Shown here piece after piece: positions 20,366-32,684 of a DNA stretch of 64,000 nucleotides. Both the position numbers and the translations under genes were made by a program. Position 1 is the stretch's first letter; every line of letters begins with the position of its first letter. The notes under the pieces are model-generated. The model made no database searches and had not been told where the DNA came from. It saw nothing but the letters and a program-made list of their open reading frames with translations. This DNA comes from Terana coerulea. Taxonomy: Eukaryota > Basidiomycota > Agaricomycetes > Polyporales > Phanerochaetaceae. The stretch spans positions 177,564 to 241,563 of the forward strand of contig JAKOGH010000806.1 of the NCBI GenBank assembly GCA_024811115.1. The letters are read 5' to 3'.

Positions 20366-21132
20366 ATTAGAGCTTTGTGCTCGATCGTGGTCCTTGCCGC
20401 CGCCTATGCTTCAGTTGTACATCGTCGCGGACACTTTTCCCTATCTTTACCCACCTGCGCTACTTGTGTTTGTGCATTATTGTAGATCCCACCATGACTA
20501 CTTTTCTTACATGATTTATGGAAGATGTACTTATGCTATACACCTTTGTATCAGCTCCCTATACAAACTCTACTATCCCTTCCGACTAAGGCCCCTGTGC
20601 CAGTGTGTGATGTGGGCAATTCTTAGTCTCGGTTCCAGACCCTTTGCCTGAGTTACTAATGTTTGTTATCGGATAAGAATTGCTTGGTGCAGGATCTAAA
20701 GTGGTTGCTCTGCAGCGCGTCTTTCAAACTCCGCTTACTACATTGCAAACAGTAACAAAGCGCGAAGCGTGCTGGGTCAGTTCAATCGCGGACAGCCTGA
20801 GCGCTTGAGCGCTCACAAATAAACTTGTTCGTATTCTGTCCTCAAGCATATCGCTACGAACCTTTCATTTAGTACGCATAAGCTGTCGGTCAGTTCAATC
20901 GCGGACAGCCCGTGAGCACTCACAAATACGAGCGCTCAAACAAGAGTCATTCTTTGCATGGAGGTCGTAGGTGCTTATAATACAGGATAGGAAGTACCAG
21001 CGTAGTGGACTCTGGAAGAGTGTGAACAGATAGATAAATCACGGACCGCCTGACGACCCAATTCACGCCAACCAAGAAACCCGAGAACAACTTCTACCGC
21101 AGAAATAGGAGAGCTTCAGATTCTTGCACTGC
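20366..21132. other. Intergenic with a direct repeat
   Basis: The 3' region of the second PKS and of the convergent MARVEL-like gene. Apart from the duplicated 23-mer described separately, nothing is recognised. Confidence 0.5.
20775..20926 (+). repeat. Imperfect direct duplication, exact 23-bp core
   Basis: A 23-bp word beginning GGTCAGTTCAATCGCGGACA occurs at 20775-20797 and again at 20888-20910. Each copy is followed by related GAGC-(N)-CTCACAAAT sequence, so the duplicated unit is longer than the exact core. Spacing is 113 bp. Confidence 0.7.
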
Positions 21133-22076
21133 TTACATCGACGTAGGCTGGTACGCGTGCTGGTCCGGGGGGCTTGGCGGGTAGGTCTGGTGGAGCTGGG
21201 GCTGCTGCGACATCGGCGAACCGACGGCGGGCTTGTGCTCCGCGGTGCCCATCTGGCCCGCCAGGTCGACGGGGCCGGCGGCGCGGGCGCCGAAGTCCGC
21301 CGTGCGGACGCTCGACCGCCACACGGGGGCGCCGCGGGTGTGCGCGATGACCGCGAGCGTGAGGAGCGCGGCGAGGTAGCCGGACACTGCGGTGGCGCGC
21401 ACGTCAGCGTCCGTGATGACAGCAGCACGGGCAGGGGGAGACAGAATGGACGTACGGGCGAGCCAGTTCAGCCAGGAGAACGCGACGACCGCCTGCGCCT
21501 CGCGGCAGCTGTTGGTCCACCAGTCGGGCTCGAAGAACGCGTCGTCGCCGGTGCACGTGATCGAGAAGGCATCCCAGAACTGCGCGGCGAGCGCGGCGGT
21601 GGCCAGCCAGAGCACCCAGAGGACCCCTGCCAAGCGCACAAAACAAGGTTAGGTTCCGGCGACTTCGCTTAGCGTCGCGCAGGGACTGAGGCGCGACCGG
21701 GAGCGACTCACCGAGCCAGACGAGCTCGACGAGGATCATCGATGTGAATGCGCCGCGGCGGAGGAAGTCGATGGCCAGCCTACAGCCGCGTCAGTCAGGC
21801 CGTCGGGGAGGTTCTGGGAAACGCGTACATGGCGGGGAGCGTGAAGGTCAGCACGGCGGTGGCGACGCCCATGGCCGAGAAGACGAAGTATGCGTCGGCG
21901 AACTCTTCGGTGACCGCGATCCAGTGTGCGGACAAGCCGAGGACGATGAGGCTGGAGAGGAACACAAACGCTGCGAACACGCCGTTAGCGACGCCTTCAG
22001 GCTTCAGGCACCAAGTCGCGTCGGTGCACTTACTCAAGACCGCGACGCGGGTGATCTGCAACCAGTGGGCGCCCAT
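21133..22076 (-). CDS. Four-pass MARVEL-like membrane protein
   Basis: Exons are 22076-22034, 21970-21829, 21779-21712, then 21626 down to the TGA at 21133, with one further intron near 21453. There are four hydrophobic segments: FVFLSSLIVLGLSAHWIAV, FVFSAMGVATAVLTFTLPAM, ILVELVWLGVLWVLWLATAA and GYLAALLTLAVIA. A short N-terminus (MGAHWLQITRVAVL) precedes them. The loop before the last segment carries paired cysteines (ITCTGDD and NSCREAQ). The tail is proline/glutamine-rich and cytosolic in type. This arrangement is common in basidiomycete MARVEL-domain proteins of the plasma membrane or vesicles; no biochemical role is established. The fourth intron is a multiple of three and stop-free, so the unspliced frame is misleading. 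Confidence 0.7.
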
Positions 22077-23449
22077 GGCTTCTTTTTGTTCAGACGACGT
22101 GTAGGCTGACAGCTCTAGGTGGGGGAGAAAGGGCAGAAGAAGGGCAGGGCTTTCTGGCGTGCCTCTCCTTGACATGCCCTTTTATCCCAATCATTGTCTT
22201 CGGGGGCACTACTGAATCACGCTTGTCTTTCGCTTGACCGTTGCTGTGCCGTGCCGCCTGTGCCTGGACGTCCACCTCTGATGCGCGCTGGGCGAGGCTT
22301 AATAAATCAATCGCATGTCGCCGCTATCATCCGCATAAGAGGCGAACCCTAGGGCCTTTAGAACGCAGGGATCTGCACGTTCTCAGGCACCCGCCGGTCA
22401 TAGGATCCTAGGATGTCATGGATGCTCGAATTCCCACGAGCCACGGATTTTGAAGATCTGAAGCTCCTTTGGTCGTCGACCTGCATCCCAATTAATCCCA
22501 GGCAGGAGTGAGGGGTTTCCGTGGTAAGGCTGGTATCTGTCCTGTGGTCGATGTTCAAAGGAAAGCGCTCCGCGCCGCGGCTCTTGGCAACGAGTGACAG
22601 CATTGACAGCGAGTGTCTTGGTCTTGGTATATCGATGGAGGTCGCCGCCGTCGACCACGGAAATTGTTCAGGGTCGATTGACTCCAAGTTGCACAGGATG
22701 TTCGACGCTCGGCCGACAACGTGGGCGCTCCGCACGCATCAGGACTGAATCCGGAAGCCCTAGGAGAAGCACAGCCCCAAAGATAGCAGGTGTGTTAGTT
22801 CGACGGAGTTTACAGCCCCATATCCAAGCCTGCGCTTCTCAGGACAGATCATCTGCTGACTGCCAATACGTACGTGAAGGGAGCATAACAGCATCGCCAT
22901 GCAACCGCATGAATAACACCCAGGGCTCATCATACTTACCGCACTCAGGGCAATCGAACAACCCTTACAATTGCAGAGCCTCACGTTGGGCCACATAAGT
23001 ACACCAGGTCACGTTTGTGCTGTGAAGGCCAACGACGGTTATAGCCTTCAGGGTGATGGTACATGAGAACTACTGGGTATACACCAGAACCAAAGTTCAA
23101 CGCATATGGACGAAATCTATGTGCAGAAGAAGCTTACACGAGAAAAGAGTAAGGTAAATCGCCACGAAGGAAATAGCGATGTGCGGGTAGCAGGAGCAAC
23201 GCGACACAAATGCGTCGGAATAAATAGACACGGTGAGCATCCAATTACGCAAAACAGTACCTAAATGTAGCCCAAACACTCCAGATCCATACGCCCACGC
23301 CGACAAGCTACCATCGCAGGAAAGGCGAACCAGTATGTCGACCAGCGCGCAAACATGAGCCAAAGACAAAAGGCCCGAAGGGAAAGCATGAAGGACATCA
23401 AAGTCGTAACAGGCTGCTGAAAACAGCCGGACGTCCGTGAGTGCTCCCT
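22077..23449. other. Intergenic, one weak open frame
   Basis: Apart from the minus-strand open frame at 22358-22735 listed separately, no gene or repeat is recognised. Confidence 0.4.
22358..22735 (-). CDS. Possible exon of an unrecognised protein
   Basis: A 125-codon open frame ending RRVPENVQIPAF has protein-like composition (HSLSMLSLVAKSRGAERFP, SCLGLIGMQVDDQRSF), but no ATG at its start and no domain I recognise. If real it is the last exon of a spliced gene whose upstream exons I could not place. It could equally be chance. Confidence 0.22.
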   Translation of the reverse strand: MRSAHVVGRASNILCNLESIDPEQFPWSTAATSIDIPRPRHSLSMLSLVAKSRGAERFPLNIDHRTDTSLTTETPHSCLGLIGMQVDDQRSFRSSKSVARGNSSIHDILGSYDRRVPENVQIPAF

Positions 23450-24272
23450 CTAAGCCACGTGCACCACCGGCTTGGCTTCAGGTTCGGAGCCGTTGGGCTC
23501 GGAGACAATGAAGTGGTGTCCGTGTCCGTGTCTGCCCGCGATGCCGTGGGCAGGGGCCCACAAAGAGTGCAGGTTGAACACCCCGCCGAAGGCGGGCGTA
23601 GCTGAGTCCGACGGGTCGCGCGGCACGCCGCCGAGGTTGTTCATGTTCCCGTTCATGACGGAAGCCACCATGCCGTTGTCGTCTGCACTGGGACCATACT
23701 CGAGATGCGGGTGGAAAGCCATGAGACTGTGCATGACCAGGTGGCAGCCCATGATGAAGACGAGGATCGCGAGGAGGATGCTGGTGCTTGCCCGAGCCTT
23801 GAACGACCATGAGTTCGACGTGTCGAACTCGCTTTTGTATGGGGAGGCCGGCAGTTGGATCTGCGAGGGAAGGCGCGGCTGGAGCGCGGACATCCTGGGC
23901 AGAGTGGGCAAACCGGGGAGCATCTCCTTCATGCGCGTCGATAGTGAGGGCTTTTCAGGCGGTGCAAGGAAGGCAATGGAGAAGTCTGTCTCGCCACTGG
24001 GTGAAGAGGGCGTGACAATGATGGCCGGAAGAGCGGATTTCTCATCGACGAGTGGCAGGGACAAGTCTACAGAGGAGCCCAGCAAAAGACAGTCAGCTAC
24101 CAATCCTGCAGCTCATGGTCATTTGTTCTGCATACCTAGCGGTGCCGGAATCAGGGTGTAGTCAAGACGCTGCGGCAGGCGGTTGAGACGACGGGGACCT
24201 GTGCGGGATGAACAATCATAGTTAAGCAACGCGGATTTCCTCAACAGGGCACCACGTACCAGGCTGACGCAT
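23450..24272 (-). CDS. Single-pass membrane protein with histidine/glycine-rich tail, unknown function
   Basis: Three exons, 24272-24260, 24198-24136 and 24066-23450, join in frame to 230 residues. It starts MRQPGPRRLNRLPQRLDY, a basic N-terminus. A serine/proline-rich region follows, then one hydrophobic helix (TSILLAILVFIMGCHLVMHS), and a C-terminal domain with GRHGHGHHFIV and the end KPVVHVA. The first exon codes for only four full residues, and I chose it because it splices perfectly to the next. I do not recognise the family. The gene is divergent from WDR89 across about 380 bp. No frame breaks. Confidence 0.65.
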
Positions 24273-24650
24273 AATGAAGAGACTATAGTAAGGTGATAAA
24301 CAGATGCGAAGATGTTGCAAGTGGGATGAATACAGAAGTGATATATGAATGTGAGGATCTCCGAAAGCCTTCTTGCGAAGTGTGGTGTCGAAAAGAGCGT
24401 CGGTGGAAATGAAAGTGGGTGCTCAACGAGTGCGTTGGCGAAAGCGAAAGCAGGTAAGACCTGGGCCAGACGATCGCAGCAAAGCGACTGGTGAGGCAAC
24501 GAGATGAGGGAGGAGAACAAGCGCAGAACAGGGGCAAGCGCGGACACGAGAGGCAGCACCGCACGGCGCCGAGCGCAGGCGCCCGTCGTCAAGCAATTTG
24601 TTAGACTCGTCCCGTTCGGGCAACTCTCCTAGAACCACGCACGACACAAA

Positions 24651-26123
24651 ATGTCGCTCGTTGAGGCGTCGGCGTTGACGAAGAGCTCGAGGCCGCTGAA
24701 CACGACGGTGCTGCGTGACGACGCGTACGTGCTCGCGCTGGCCTCGACACACGCCCACTACGCCGCCTCCGCGTCGGCGCCGTCGAACGTCATACACCTC
24801 TTTGACAAATCAAACCTGCGGCCCGTCTCACAGCTTGCGGGGCACGGCGAGACCATATCACACATGCGGACTGTGCCGCAGTTCTCTGGGACCTTCAGAG
24901 ACACGCTCATCTCCTGCGGGAAGGACGGACTTGTCAAAGTCTGGGATGAGCGGTCAGGCTCAGCAGGAGTCCAAAGTAAGCACACCTTCCTGCCAGCCTG
25001 TTTTATTCTGGTCTGAACTCAGGAAGCTACCGTCAAATCTTAGTGCAAGGCCTAGTAGCAGGACGAAAACGAGCACTACTTTCATGTGACGTTTCTGCGG
25101 ACGGCTCGACTGTGGCTGCAGGCACAGATCTTCAAGGAGACGATGCCTCACTCTTATACTGGTAGGCACCTACGCCACATGATTATGCTCAACGTTGACG
25201 TCTGCTATCATTGTATAGGGACCCCCGTAACCCGGCCGCCCCTCTGCGGGTACATTCGTACACGCACTCAGATGATATTACAGCAGTCCACTTCCAGAGA
25301 TCCCATGCTCTGGCCGGACTCAATACCCTGCTCTCTATATCCACCGATGGCTTGATCAGCACGTCAAACGCTGATGAGCCGGACGAGGACGAAGCTGGTC
25401 TGCACGTTGGTAACTGGGGTTGCAGCGTCGCTCAGGCTGGCTGGGTGCACGGACGCTCCGGATCCCCCGGTGTCTGGGCTCACAGTGACATGGAAACTTT
25501 TAGTGCTTGGTCCGGAGAGGTAGGCGCAGTTTAATCGAAGACCGCATCACGTTTCATGCCTTTTGTCAGCTGGACTTGGTACACGATGAGGACATCCGGC
25601 AGCCGTCTATTCACAGGCAAAGACTTCACATGGGTTACAGACTATCTCATTGGTTGTCACAACAATGCCGTCATCCCTCCTGAACGCGACAACGATCTGA
25701 GCATATTCACTGGCTCAAATGAGTACGTGTGCTCCTTGAAATATCCAACTCTTTGCTTATCCCTCTGTTCTTAGAGGTGACATTGCCTTGCTTACCCGCT
25801 CAAGTTTTTCGGACCGTTCTTCTCCATGGGTTCTCGAACGCCTGTGGACCACTGGTCACGCTGGTGTTGTAAGATCCATGCTTTGGGACGAAAAGGTGAG
25901 ATAGCAGGCTATATATGATCAGGTTCCCTGCAAGCTCACTGCGGGCGATCTTCAGAACAACATCCTCATCACAGGAGGCGAAGACTCCAAGATCAATGTC
26001 TGGTCCTCGCCAGGCCTGACGTCAGACTCGGTACCTTTGTCTCGCAAGTACGAATCCGAGTCAAACGTTATGGATGTCGACGAAGGTTCACCCATCAACC
26101 GCAAAAGACGTCGCGCTGATTAG
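24651..26123 (+). CDS. WDR89: WD-repeat protein 89 homologue
   Basis: A WD40 propeller protein resembling WDR89, a poorly studied nucleo-cytoplasmic protein. Start MSLVEASALTKSSRPLNTTV at 24651; end MDVDEGSPINRKRRRAD at 26123. Repeats seen are HLFDKSNLRPVSQLAGHGET, TLISCGKDGLVKVWDERS, LLYWDPRNPAAPLRVHSYTH with HSDDITAVHF, then WVTDYLIGCHNNAVI and SMLWDEKNNILITGGEDSKI with NVWSSPG. About seven short introns interrupt it. One extra G at 25616-25617 separates QPSIH from KDFTWVTDYL; removing it restores the family sequence. It is convergent with the MCC beta gene (121 bp between stops). Confidence 0.85.
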
Positions 26124-26243
26124 GTCAAGGGCACCTAAGAGCAAAGGTGGAAAAAGTGTACATCTACTGTTACATGTATCGCAATGGTAAACCCTTGTAT
26201 AGTTTACAGGTAATGCACTTCGAGTTCAGTGCTGTGCGTCCGA

Positions 26244-28580
26244 TTACATGCGGAAAACGCCGAATCCCTTGCCGTCACCGTCCCAGGTGGTGACAGGACC
26301 ACTGCCCCTTCGCGAAGCCCCACGTTCCCGAGCCGAAAGTGCCAACGCCAGACCGACAGTATCGCGCGTGTCGATGGGTTTGATTATCCCGTCGTCCCAG
26401 AGTCTCGCCGTCGCGTAGTATGCTGTAGATTGCTCTTCGATCTCGTCTTTCAGCTTGCTGTGCTTTGATGGGTCCCTGCAAAGGCCGAGTCAATGATGAT
26501 ACGTAGCACACAGCATGAAGGTATGTACTTTGAAACGGTGGACATGACCTGAGACAGCTGCCCTGGACCCATGACCGATACTTTGGCATTCTACCATGAT
26601 GACAGTCAGTCCCAGGAATACAAACAATGGCGGACGCCGAGCTTACTGGCCACGTCCACAGGAATCTTGGTGAATACTGGTGATTGACCGTCAGCACTTA
26701 TTCCGTCAGATAGGTAAAGCCTTGTGTACTAACCGCTCGACCACACATACCTGACGAGGAACTCAGCAAAGCAGCGTCATTTAAAGCCAGCGACACTCAC
26801 CATAATTACCGGCACCATAGCTTCCACCAACGATGACAGTAAGTTTCGGAACGTCGGCACATGCGACGGCTCTGACCATCTTCGCACCGTCCTTCGCGAT
26901 GCCACCCTTCTCAGCTTTGGATCCAACCATGTACCCTGTTACATTGACCAAGAACAAAAGGGGGATTTGTCGTTGTGAACAGAGCTCGATGAAGTGTGTC
27001 GCCTTCAGAGCTGACTGAGAAAACAAAATGCCATTATTGGCTACAATACCGACGGGGTAGCCGTGGATATTTGCGAAACCCTGCGAATAAGGAGGTCTCA
27101 GTCAACGGTTCACAGGTTACTGGAGAGCTACTGACTGTGACTATTGAGGTGCCGTATTCCTTCTTAAATTCTCGGAAGCGACTGCCATCGACAACGCGAG
27201 CTATCACATCTCGCATGTCGAAGGCCTGTCGCAGGTCTGTTCCCACAATGCCATGAAGTTCGTGAGCAGGGTACACCGGATCTTCCGGTGTAGCAGATGG
27301 CTGTCGCGAGCGTTGAGCAAGTATGGCCGACTGTAATATGCATACCACCTACTGGTATTTGACGTCCACCGGCCGATCCTAGGTCTCCGACAATGCCTCG
27401 AGCAATGGCGATAGCATGCTCATCGTCTCGCGCTAAGTGATCGGTGACTCCACTCTCTGAAGAATGCATTAAACCCCCTCCTAGAGTCTCCTCGTCTACC
27501 TCTTCGCCAGTAGCAGCTTTGACAAGAGGTGGTCCGGCAAGAAAGATGTGTCCTTGCTCACGGACAATTATATTCTCGTCGGCCATTGCAGGAACATAAG
27601 CACCGCCTTCGATAGGTTGCTTAGCATTTGTGATCGAATGGGAGGACTTCAGTAAATCTCACCTGCGACCGAAATCCCATGCACAATCGCAATCTGAGGT
27701 ATACCCAGAGCTGAAAGTTGAGCCTAAAATAAGCTTCAATAGTGCAGCCACCAAACACAACACATAAAGACACACCATGTTATAAAAGATGCGACCGAAG
27801 TGTTCTTTGTCAGGAAACACCTGCAAGATGAGTTCATTCAATCGACACTCGCAGGACCAAAAGCTGTAGACGAACATTTGCTTGGTGCGGCAGTGCAGCA
27901 CCACCAGATTCAACTTCAGACATCGAGAACGTCAGGAAATGTGAAGACTATGCATACACAGTCCGCATACCGACGTATACACAAGGCAATCCGTGCTCAC
28001 GAGCAATCTCTTGTGCCCGGAGGTGCTTCTTTACCTAACAACTTAAAGAATTCAGCGACCGTCACTGAATCAGAGGCATGAAAGTACTGACAGTCAATGG
28101 ATAATATGATCCGCCCTTTACACTAGCGTCATTGACGACCACCACGCACTCGCGCCCGGATATTCGCCCAATGCCTGTGATCATTCCAGCTCCTGGGACA
28201 TTGTCTGTATAGACCTCATGGGCAGCGAGCTGAGACAGCTCTAGAAAAGGGGTGTGAGGATCCAGAAGCAGGGCAAGTCTGTGTACATGTATGGTAAATG
28301 ACGGTTTGTGTTCGCGTGTATAGTGAATTACGCACCTTTCACGCGGCAGCTTCTTCCCTTTGCTCCTCATACGCTCAGCTGCCTTCGCGCCTCCGCCTAA
28401 CCGTGCGGCCGCAATTTTGGACTGAAAGTCTGCTATCAGCTCGTCCATGGCCCGAGACTTAGCGACGAACTCCGGTGACGAAGTGGACAGCAGAGACGGA
28501 AGGACTGAGGCATGGTAGGAACGACATGCGTTCCCAACCCGGGGCTTCAGTGCATTCTTCAATAAATTGCCCTGAAGCAT
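26244..28580 (-). CDS. 3-methylcrotonyl-CoA carboxylase beta subunit, mitochondrial
   Basis: The carboxyltransferase subunit of 3-methylcrotonyl-CoA carboxylase transfers CO2 from biotin to 3-methylcrotonyl-CoA in leucine breakdown in the mitochondrial matrix. The ATG at 28580 gives a targeting-type N-terminus, [20 protein letters not shown], rich in basic and lacking acidic residues. Family stretches include [80 protein letters not shown] and [13 protein letters not shown]. It ends GKGFGVFRM. Many short introns are present and I see no frame break. The biotin-carrying alpha subunit is not in this window. Promoter shared with Prp31 (277 bp between ATGs). Confidence 0.93.
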
Positions 28581-28856
28581 GTTCACCCAGGAGCCAGATC
28601 CAAGGCCTTGAACGGAGTCTCTGAGGTCGTCGCGGTGGCAGAGAAGGTTGGTACAGGCTGGCAGCTGCAAGAACACAACCACAGCGCGCTTGACTTGCCC
28701 CGCACTCGGATCTGGGGAAAGGTCCGATCACATGTCACACGGGAGTCGTGACGTCCGTGACTGGGCCCGTTCAGGCCATCACGCCCGTTACTTGCAAGCG
28801 CCCGTTTCTCTCACTAAACCACTCGCGTACCCTCTTGGTCGAAGGTGACGACTCAA

Positions 28857-30897
28857 ATGAGCGCACTTGCTGATGAGCTTCTGGCCGATCTTGACGGTCT
28901 TTCGGAAGGCGAGGAGGACTACAAGGAAGAAGAGCCTGTAGACCAAGCCGCCGGAGCTGGGCCTAGCAATGGCCTCAAACGCAAAGCGCCTGCGGAGGAG
29001 GACGAGGAGATGTCAGAAGGCGAGGAGGACGAAGGAGAAGGAGGGGATGAACAGAAGGACGTAGGGAGCTTGGTGCTGGAGGGTGGTGTGAAGCCTGCGG
29101 AGGAGCTTGATGTCGAGGATGTGAAGCACATGGAGCTGGGGGATGTAGAAGACGTGCGCACAGTTGCCAAACTGTATGGTAGCAAGCGTATGAATGACAT
29201 CTTGAAGGTGTGTGAATAAACCGTGAGCCTCAAGCTCACTATTTATGCTTTTGCTAGGAAATTGACAAATACCAAGCCAACCCAAGTACGGTTGAGCAGA
29301 TGTCCCTCCCTACGCACTCAAATCCAGAGTACAACGTAATTGTCCAGGCGAACAACCTCTCTGTCGACGTCGATAACGAGATTCTCGTCGTAAACAAGGT
29401 GAGTAAACAACCCTCTCCAGATGGCTATACCACTTATGTGCATACGCTGCATTCAGTTCATAAGGGATCATTACGCCACGAAGTTCCCAGAACTAGAGCA
29501 ACTCGTACAAGACGCCCCAATGTACATTCGTACCGTCCGTGCATTGGGAAATGCGGAGGTACGTCTATTACAAAACTTTACTCTGCCGGGACTTACCACA
29601 GCTCGTTAGGATCCGACAAAAGTCAACCTTAATACCATTCTTCCTGCCGCCATTGTCATGAGTGTCATGATTACTGCTACGACGTCGGCAGGACAGCCCC
29701 TCTCTGATGCTGAATGGGAAGCTGTTCAACGTGCCTGTGATTTAGCTGACAATCTGGAAGAGGCCCGTAAAAGGTGTGTTCAACATGACGATGCATGGAA
29801 ATAGGTTTGTATTCACAGCGCATACACACAGATATTCATGTACGTGAGCTCACGTATGAATATTCTTGCTCCGAACCTATCAGCTATTGTCGGTACAACC
29901 ACAGCTGCTAAAGTTACTCGGTGTCGCTGGTGGCCTGGGTGGCCTGGCTAAAATGCCTGCTTGCAATGTTCACGTACGCACGCGTATTTATCAGACCTTG
30001 CTTCTCGTGCTCATTATTCTGTCTTAGCTCCTCGGTGCACAGAAGAAGATTGCTGCTGGTTTTTCTACTGTCACTCAGCGGCGACACACCGGCTTCGTGT
30101 ATCAATCGGAACTTGTTCAGACGACACCACCCGACTACCAGCTGAAGGTTCAGCGAACGGTCGGCGCCAAATGTGTATTAGCGGCGCGGATGGATCTGGA
30201 GCGTCAGCGGCGAGATGGTATACTTCTACAGCAGCCGTACCATACCTTCATTGACACGCCTGACAGGGAGCTACGGCACGCAACTGCATGAGAAGATCGA
30301 GAAGCACATAGACCGGCTCGCAGCTCCTCCACCCAGCAAAATCGTGAAAGCCTTGCCTATTCCTAACGACGGCCCGAAGAAGCGGCGTGGTGGAAAGCGG
30401 TAGGTGCCCCTAACAGGTGTAAGCCTGGACTCCATTGACACAATATCGATAGGGCACGCAAGGCGAAAGAAGCGTATGCGCAGACGGAGCTCCGCAAACT
30501 ACAGAACCGCATGGTGTTCGGCGAGGCAGAGGAAGAGGTCGGAGCATTCGACCAAACGAAGGGTATGGGCATGATTGGCTCTGGCAAGGTCCGGGCCAAT
30601 GCTGGCGAAGCGAAGAGTCGAGGTAAGTTTTCCAAGCTACCCCTTGTTACTGAACTGAGCCTTTCTACCAAAACAGCCAAGCTGTCGAAAGCGAACAAGC
30701 TGCGCACGGCCGCTCTCACGCGGGCGGCACAAGCTGGCGGCACGCAAACGTCTGGTACTGCGACTTCCCTGACCGTCACGCCAGTGCAAGGCTTCGAACT
30801 GACCAACCGTGCCGCCGCGGCCCAACGGGTCAAGGAAGCCAACGATCGCTGGTTTGCAGGAGGTACTTTCTCGTTTGTGGGCCAGAAGGGTAGTTAG
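28857..30897 (+). CDS. PRP31: Prp31, U4/U6 snRNP splicing factor
   Basis: Prp31 binds the U4 5' stem-loop with Snu13 and holds the U4/U6.U5 tri-snRNP together. The start ATG at 28857 gives [20 protein letters not shown]; a GTG-led extension four residues longer is ignored. An acidic N-terminus is followed by the Nop domain: [81 protein letters not shown] and LLGAQKK. Then come [20 protein letters not shown], the basic [20 protein letters not shown] and the Prp31 C-terminal domain with [20 protein letters not shown]. It ends [12 protein letters not shown]. About nine introns, all in frame, no breaks. Convergent with Isu1. Confidence 0.95.
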
Positions 30898-31075
30898 ACT
30901 CCCACTGCATGATGCGGTTTTCTCTCTCGATATCTATTTCCTACTCTTCACTATGAGTCAATGCATAGATGAATTGATGCGATGCGAAACCAGAAACCAT
31001 GCGAATCCCTATTCATACACACTACAGCGATGGCGATAAAGTAAAACGATAGCAGATAGGTCTGAGGGGAAGAGC

Positions 31076-31801
31076 CTAAGCTGACGGCGCGTGTGCCGTT
31101 GCCACAGTTTCGCCTGTTGCGGCGCTTTGAGAGACATCAATGAAGCCAGCCTTCTTGGGCTCGCCAGCCTTGCTACGCTTTGTCCTGTAGTCACGAATGG
31201 CTGACCGAATGGCATCCTCCGCCAACACTACAGTAGCAGGTGAGCAGCAATCGTGAGAGCGAAGTGAGGAGACGTACTGGAACAGTGCAGCTTGACGGGT
31301 GGCAAGCACAACTCCTTCGCGATCTCGGTGTTCTTGATCTTCTCCGCATCCTCCAAAGACAGACCCTTGACTCGCTCAGTCATGTACGAGCTGGAGGCGA
31401 TGGCGCTACCGCAGCCGAACGTCTTGAACTTGACGTCGGAGATAATGCCGTTCTCGTCGACGCGGATTTGGAGCTTCATCACATCTCCGCAACTGCCCGT
31501 ACACGACGAGGGTCAGCCTCGCTCGCTCACAGAGACTCCAATAAAAGCACATACGCAGGTGCGCCGACAAGACCAGTGCCGACATCAGGCTCGTTCTTTG
31601 GGAGAGAACCGACCTGCAGAGACAGGTTATCAGATAACTGGGTCGAGACAGACCCAGACTGGCGTCACTCACATTTCTAGGCTTTTCGTAGTGTGAGATC
31701 ACTTTCTCGTGATAGCCCCGAGCAAGAACAGGACGCAGAGTGACACGGCTTGCGCGGGGGGCAGCGTTCAGAACGGTTTTTGAGAGAGCGGTGCGGAACA
31801 T
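31076..31801 (-). CDS. ISU1: Isu1, mitochondrial iron-sulfur cluster assembly scaffold
   Basis: IscU-type scaffold on which [2Fe-2S] clusters are built by Nfs1-Isd11, frataxin and ferredoxin in the mitochondrial matrix. The ATG at 31801 gives a cleavable-type presequence ([20 protein letters not shown]) followed by [17 protein letters not shown]. The three conserved cysteines are present: [20 protein letters not shown] and [13 protein letters not shown]. The Hsp70-binding motif is LPPVK. Three short introns; no frame break. A C-terminal extension ([12 protein letters not shown]) goes slightly beyond the yeast protein. Divergent from Gpc1 across about 880 bp. Confidence 0.96.
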
Positions 31802-32684
31802 GGTGTCGAGAGTGGTGGGAGTCGTGGTTAGCGTTCGCGGGTGCCGCTCTCATTATCTCACCTCTCGGCCGGAGTTCCAAAGCTATGTCATGTGACCTTG
31901 CTCGCGTGTTATCAGATAAGTCAGCCCCGGGTATTCCTCCCGAAATAAGAAAGTGAAGCGGTCTGCCACCTCACGCACTCGGTTCTCGCCAGCTGTTCAA
32001 CAGTAACTTGCTGCTTTTTTGTGAGCTTTCTGGTACATACAATTCTGGCTGCATGTTGCATGCTCGCCTGGGCTATTCCTATGTGTTTTTCCCGCCATTG
32101 ATGCTTTTTGTAAGACCGAGGCTGCGGCAATTTGAAAATACTGAGCTGAGTACATACGTGGCAGCATGCACAGAGGAAAACGCTCCGTAAGCTCTACTAT
32201 ATGGTATAGCACTATCTATCTTATTTTACGGCCGCTAACTCTCGACGATGGATGTGGTATGCACCATAGAAAAGCTTCCGCGGCTGTGAGTGCAAGGCAC
32301 GACGTCCACGTGGCATTACATAAGCAGATGCGTCACCAATGTTTCCGTTTCGGTGCGGTCTCGGTTTCGATACGTCTGCTGGCCACACTCCAGGACCTCG
32401 CGTTGGGAACGCGCCGCCTCTCTCTGCCATTGTCTTTCATTGTCTTGTCGCCACAAAACTACAGTCACTATGTCTGCGCAGGAGCACGCCTGCTGCTTCG
32501 CCTCTATCGAGGTCGGATACACCCAACGGAAGTAATGGATATTTCTCCGTCCCATTCGAACGTTTTGTACGCGACGAATTGTCCGACTTTGCAAGTGGCT
32601 TCACATTGCTGGGTAGGTGGCCCTTCTGCTCATTTTTGTGGCCTTTCTAACGTTTGTACTCCCACCACCATTGCTTCAGACACT
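31802..32684. other. Intergenic region between divergent Isu1 and Gpc1
   Basis: Promoter-sized spacer of about 880 bp. It holds the upstream regions of two divergent genes; no protein, RNA or transposon is recognised. Confidence 0.5.
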
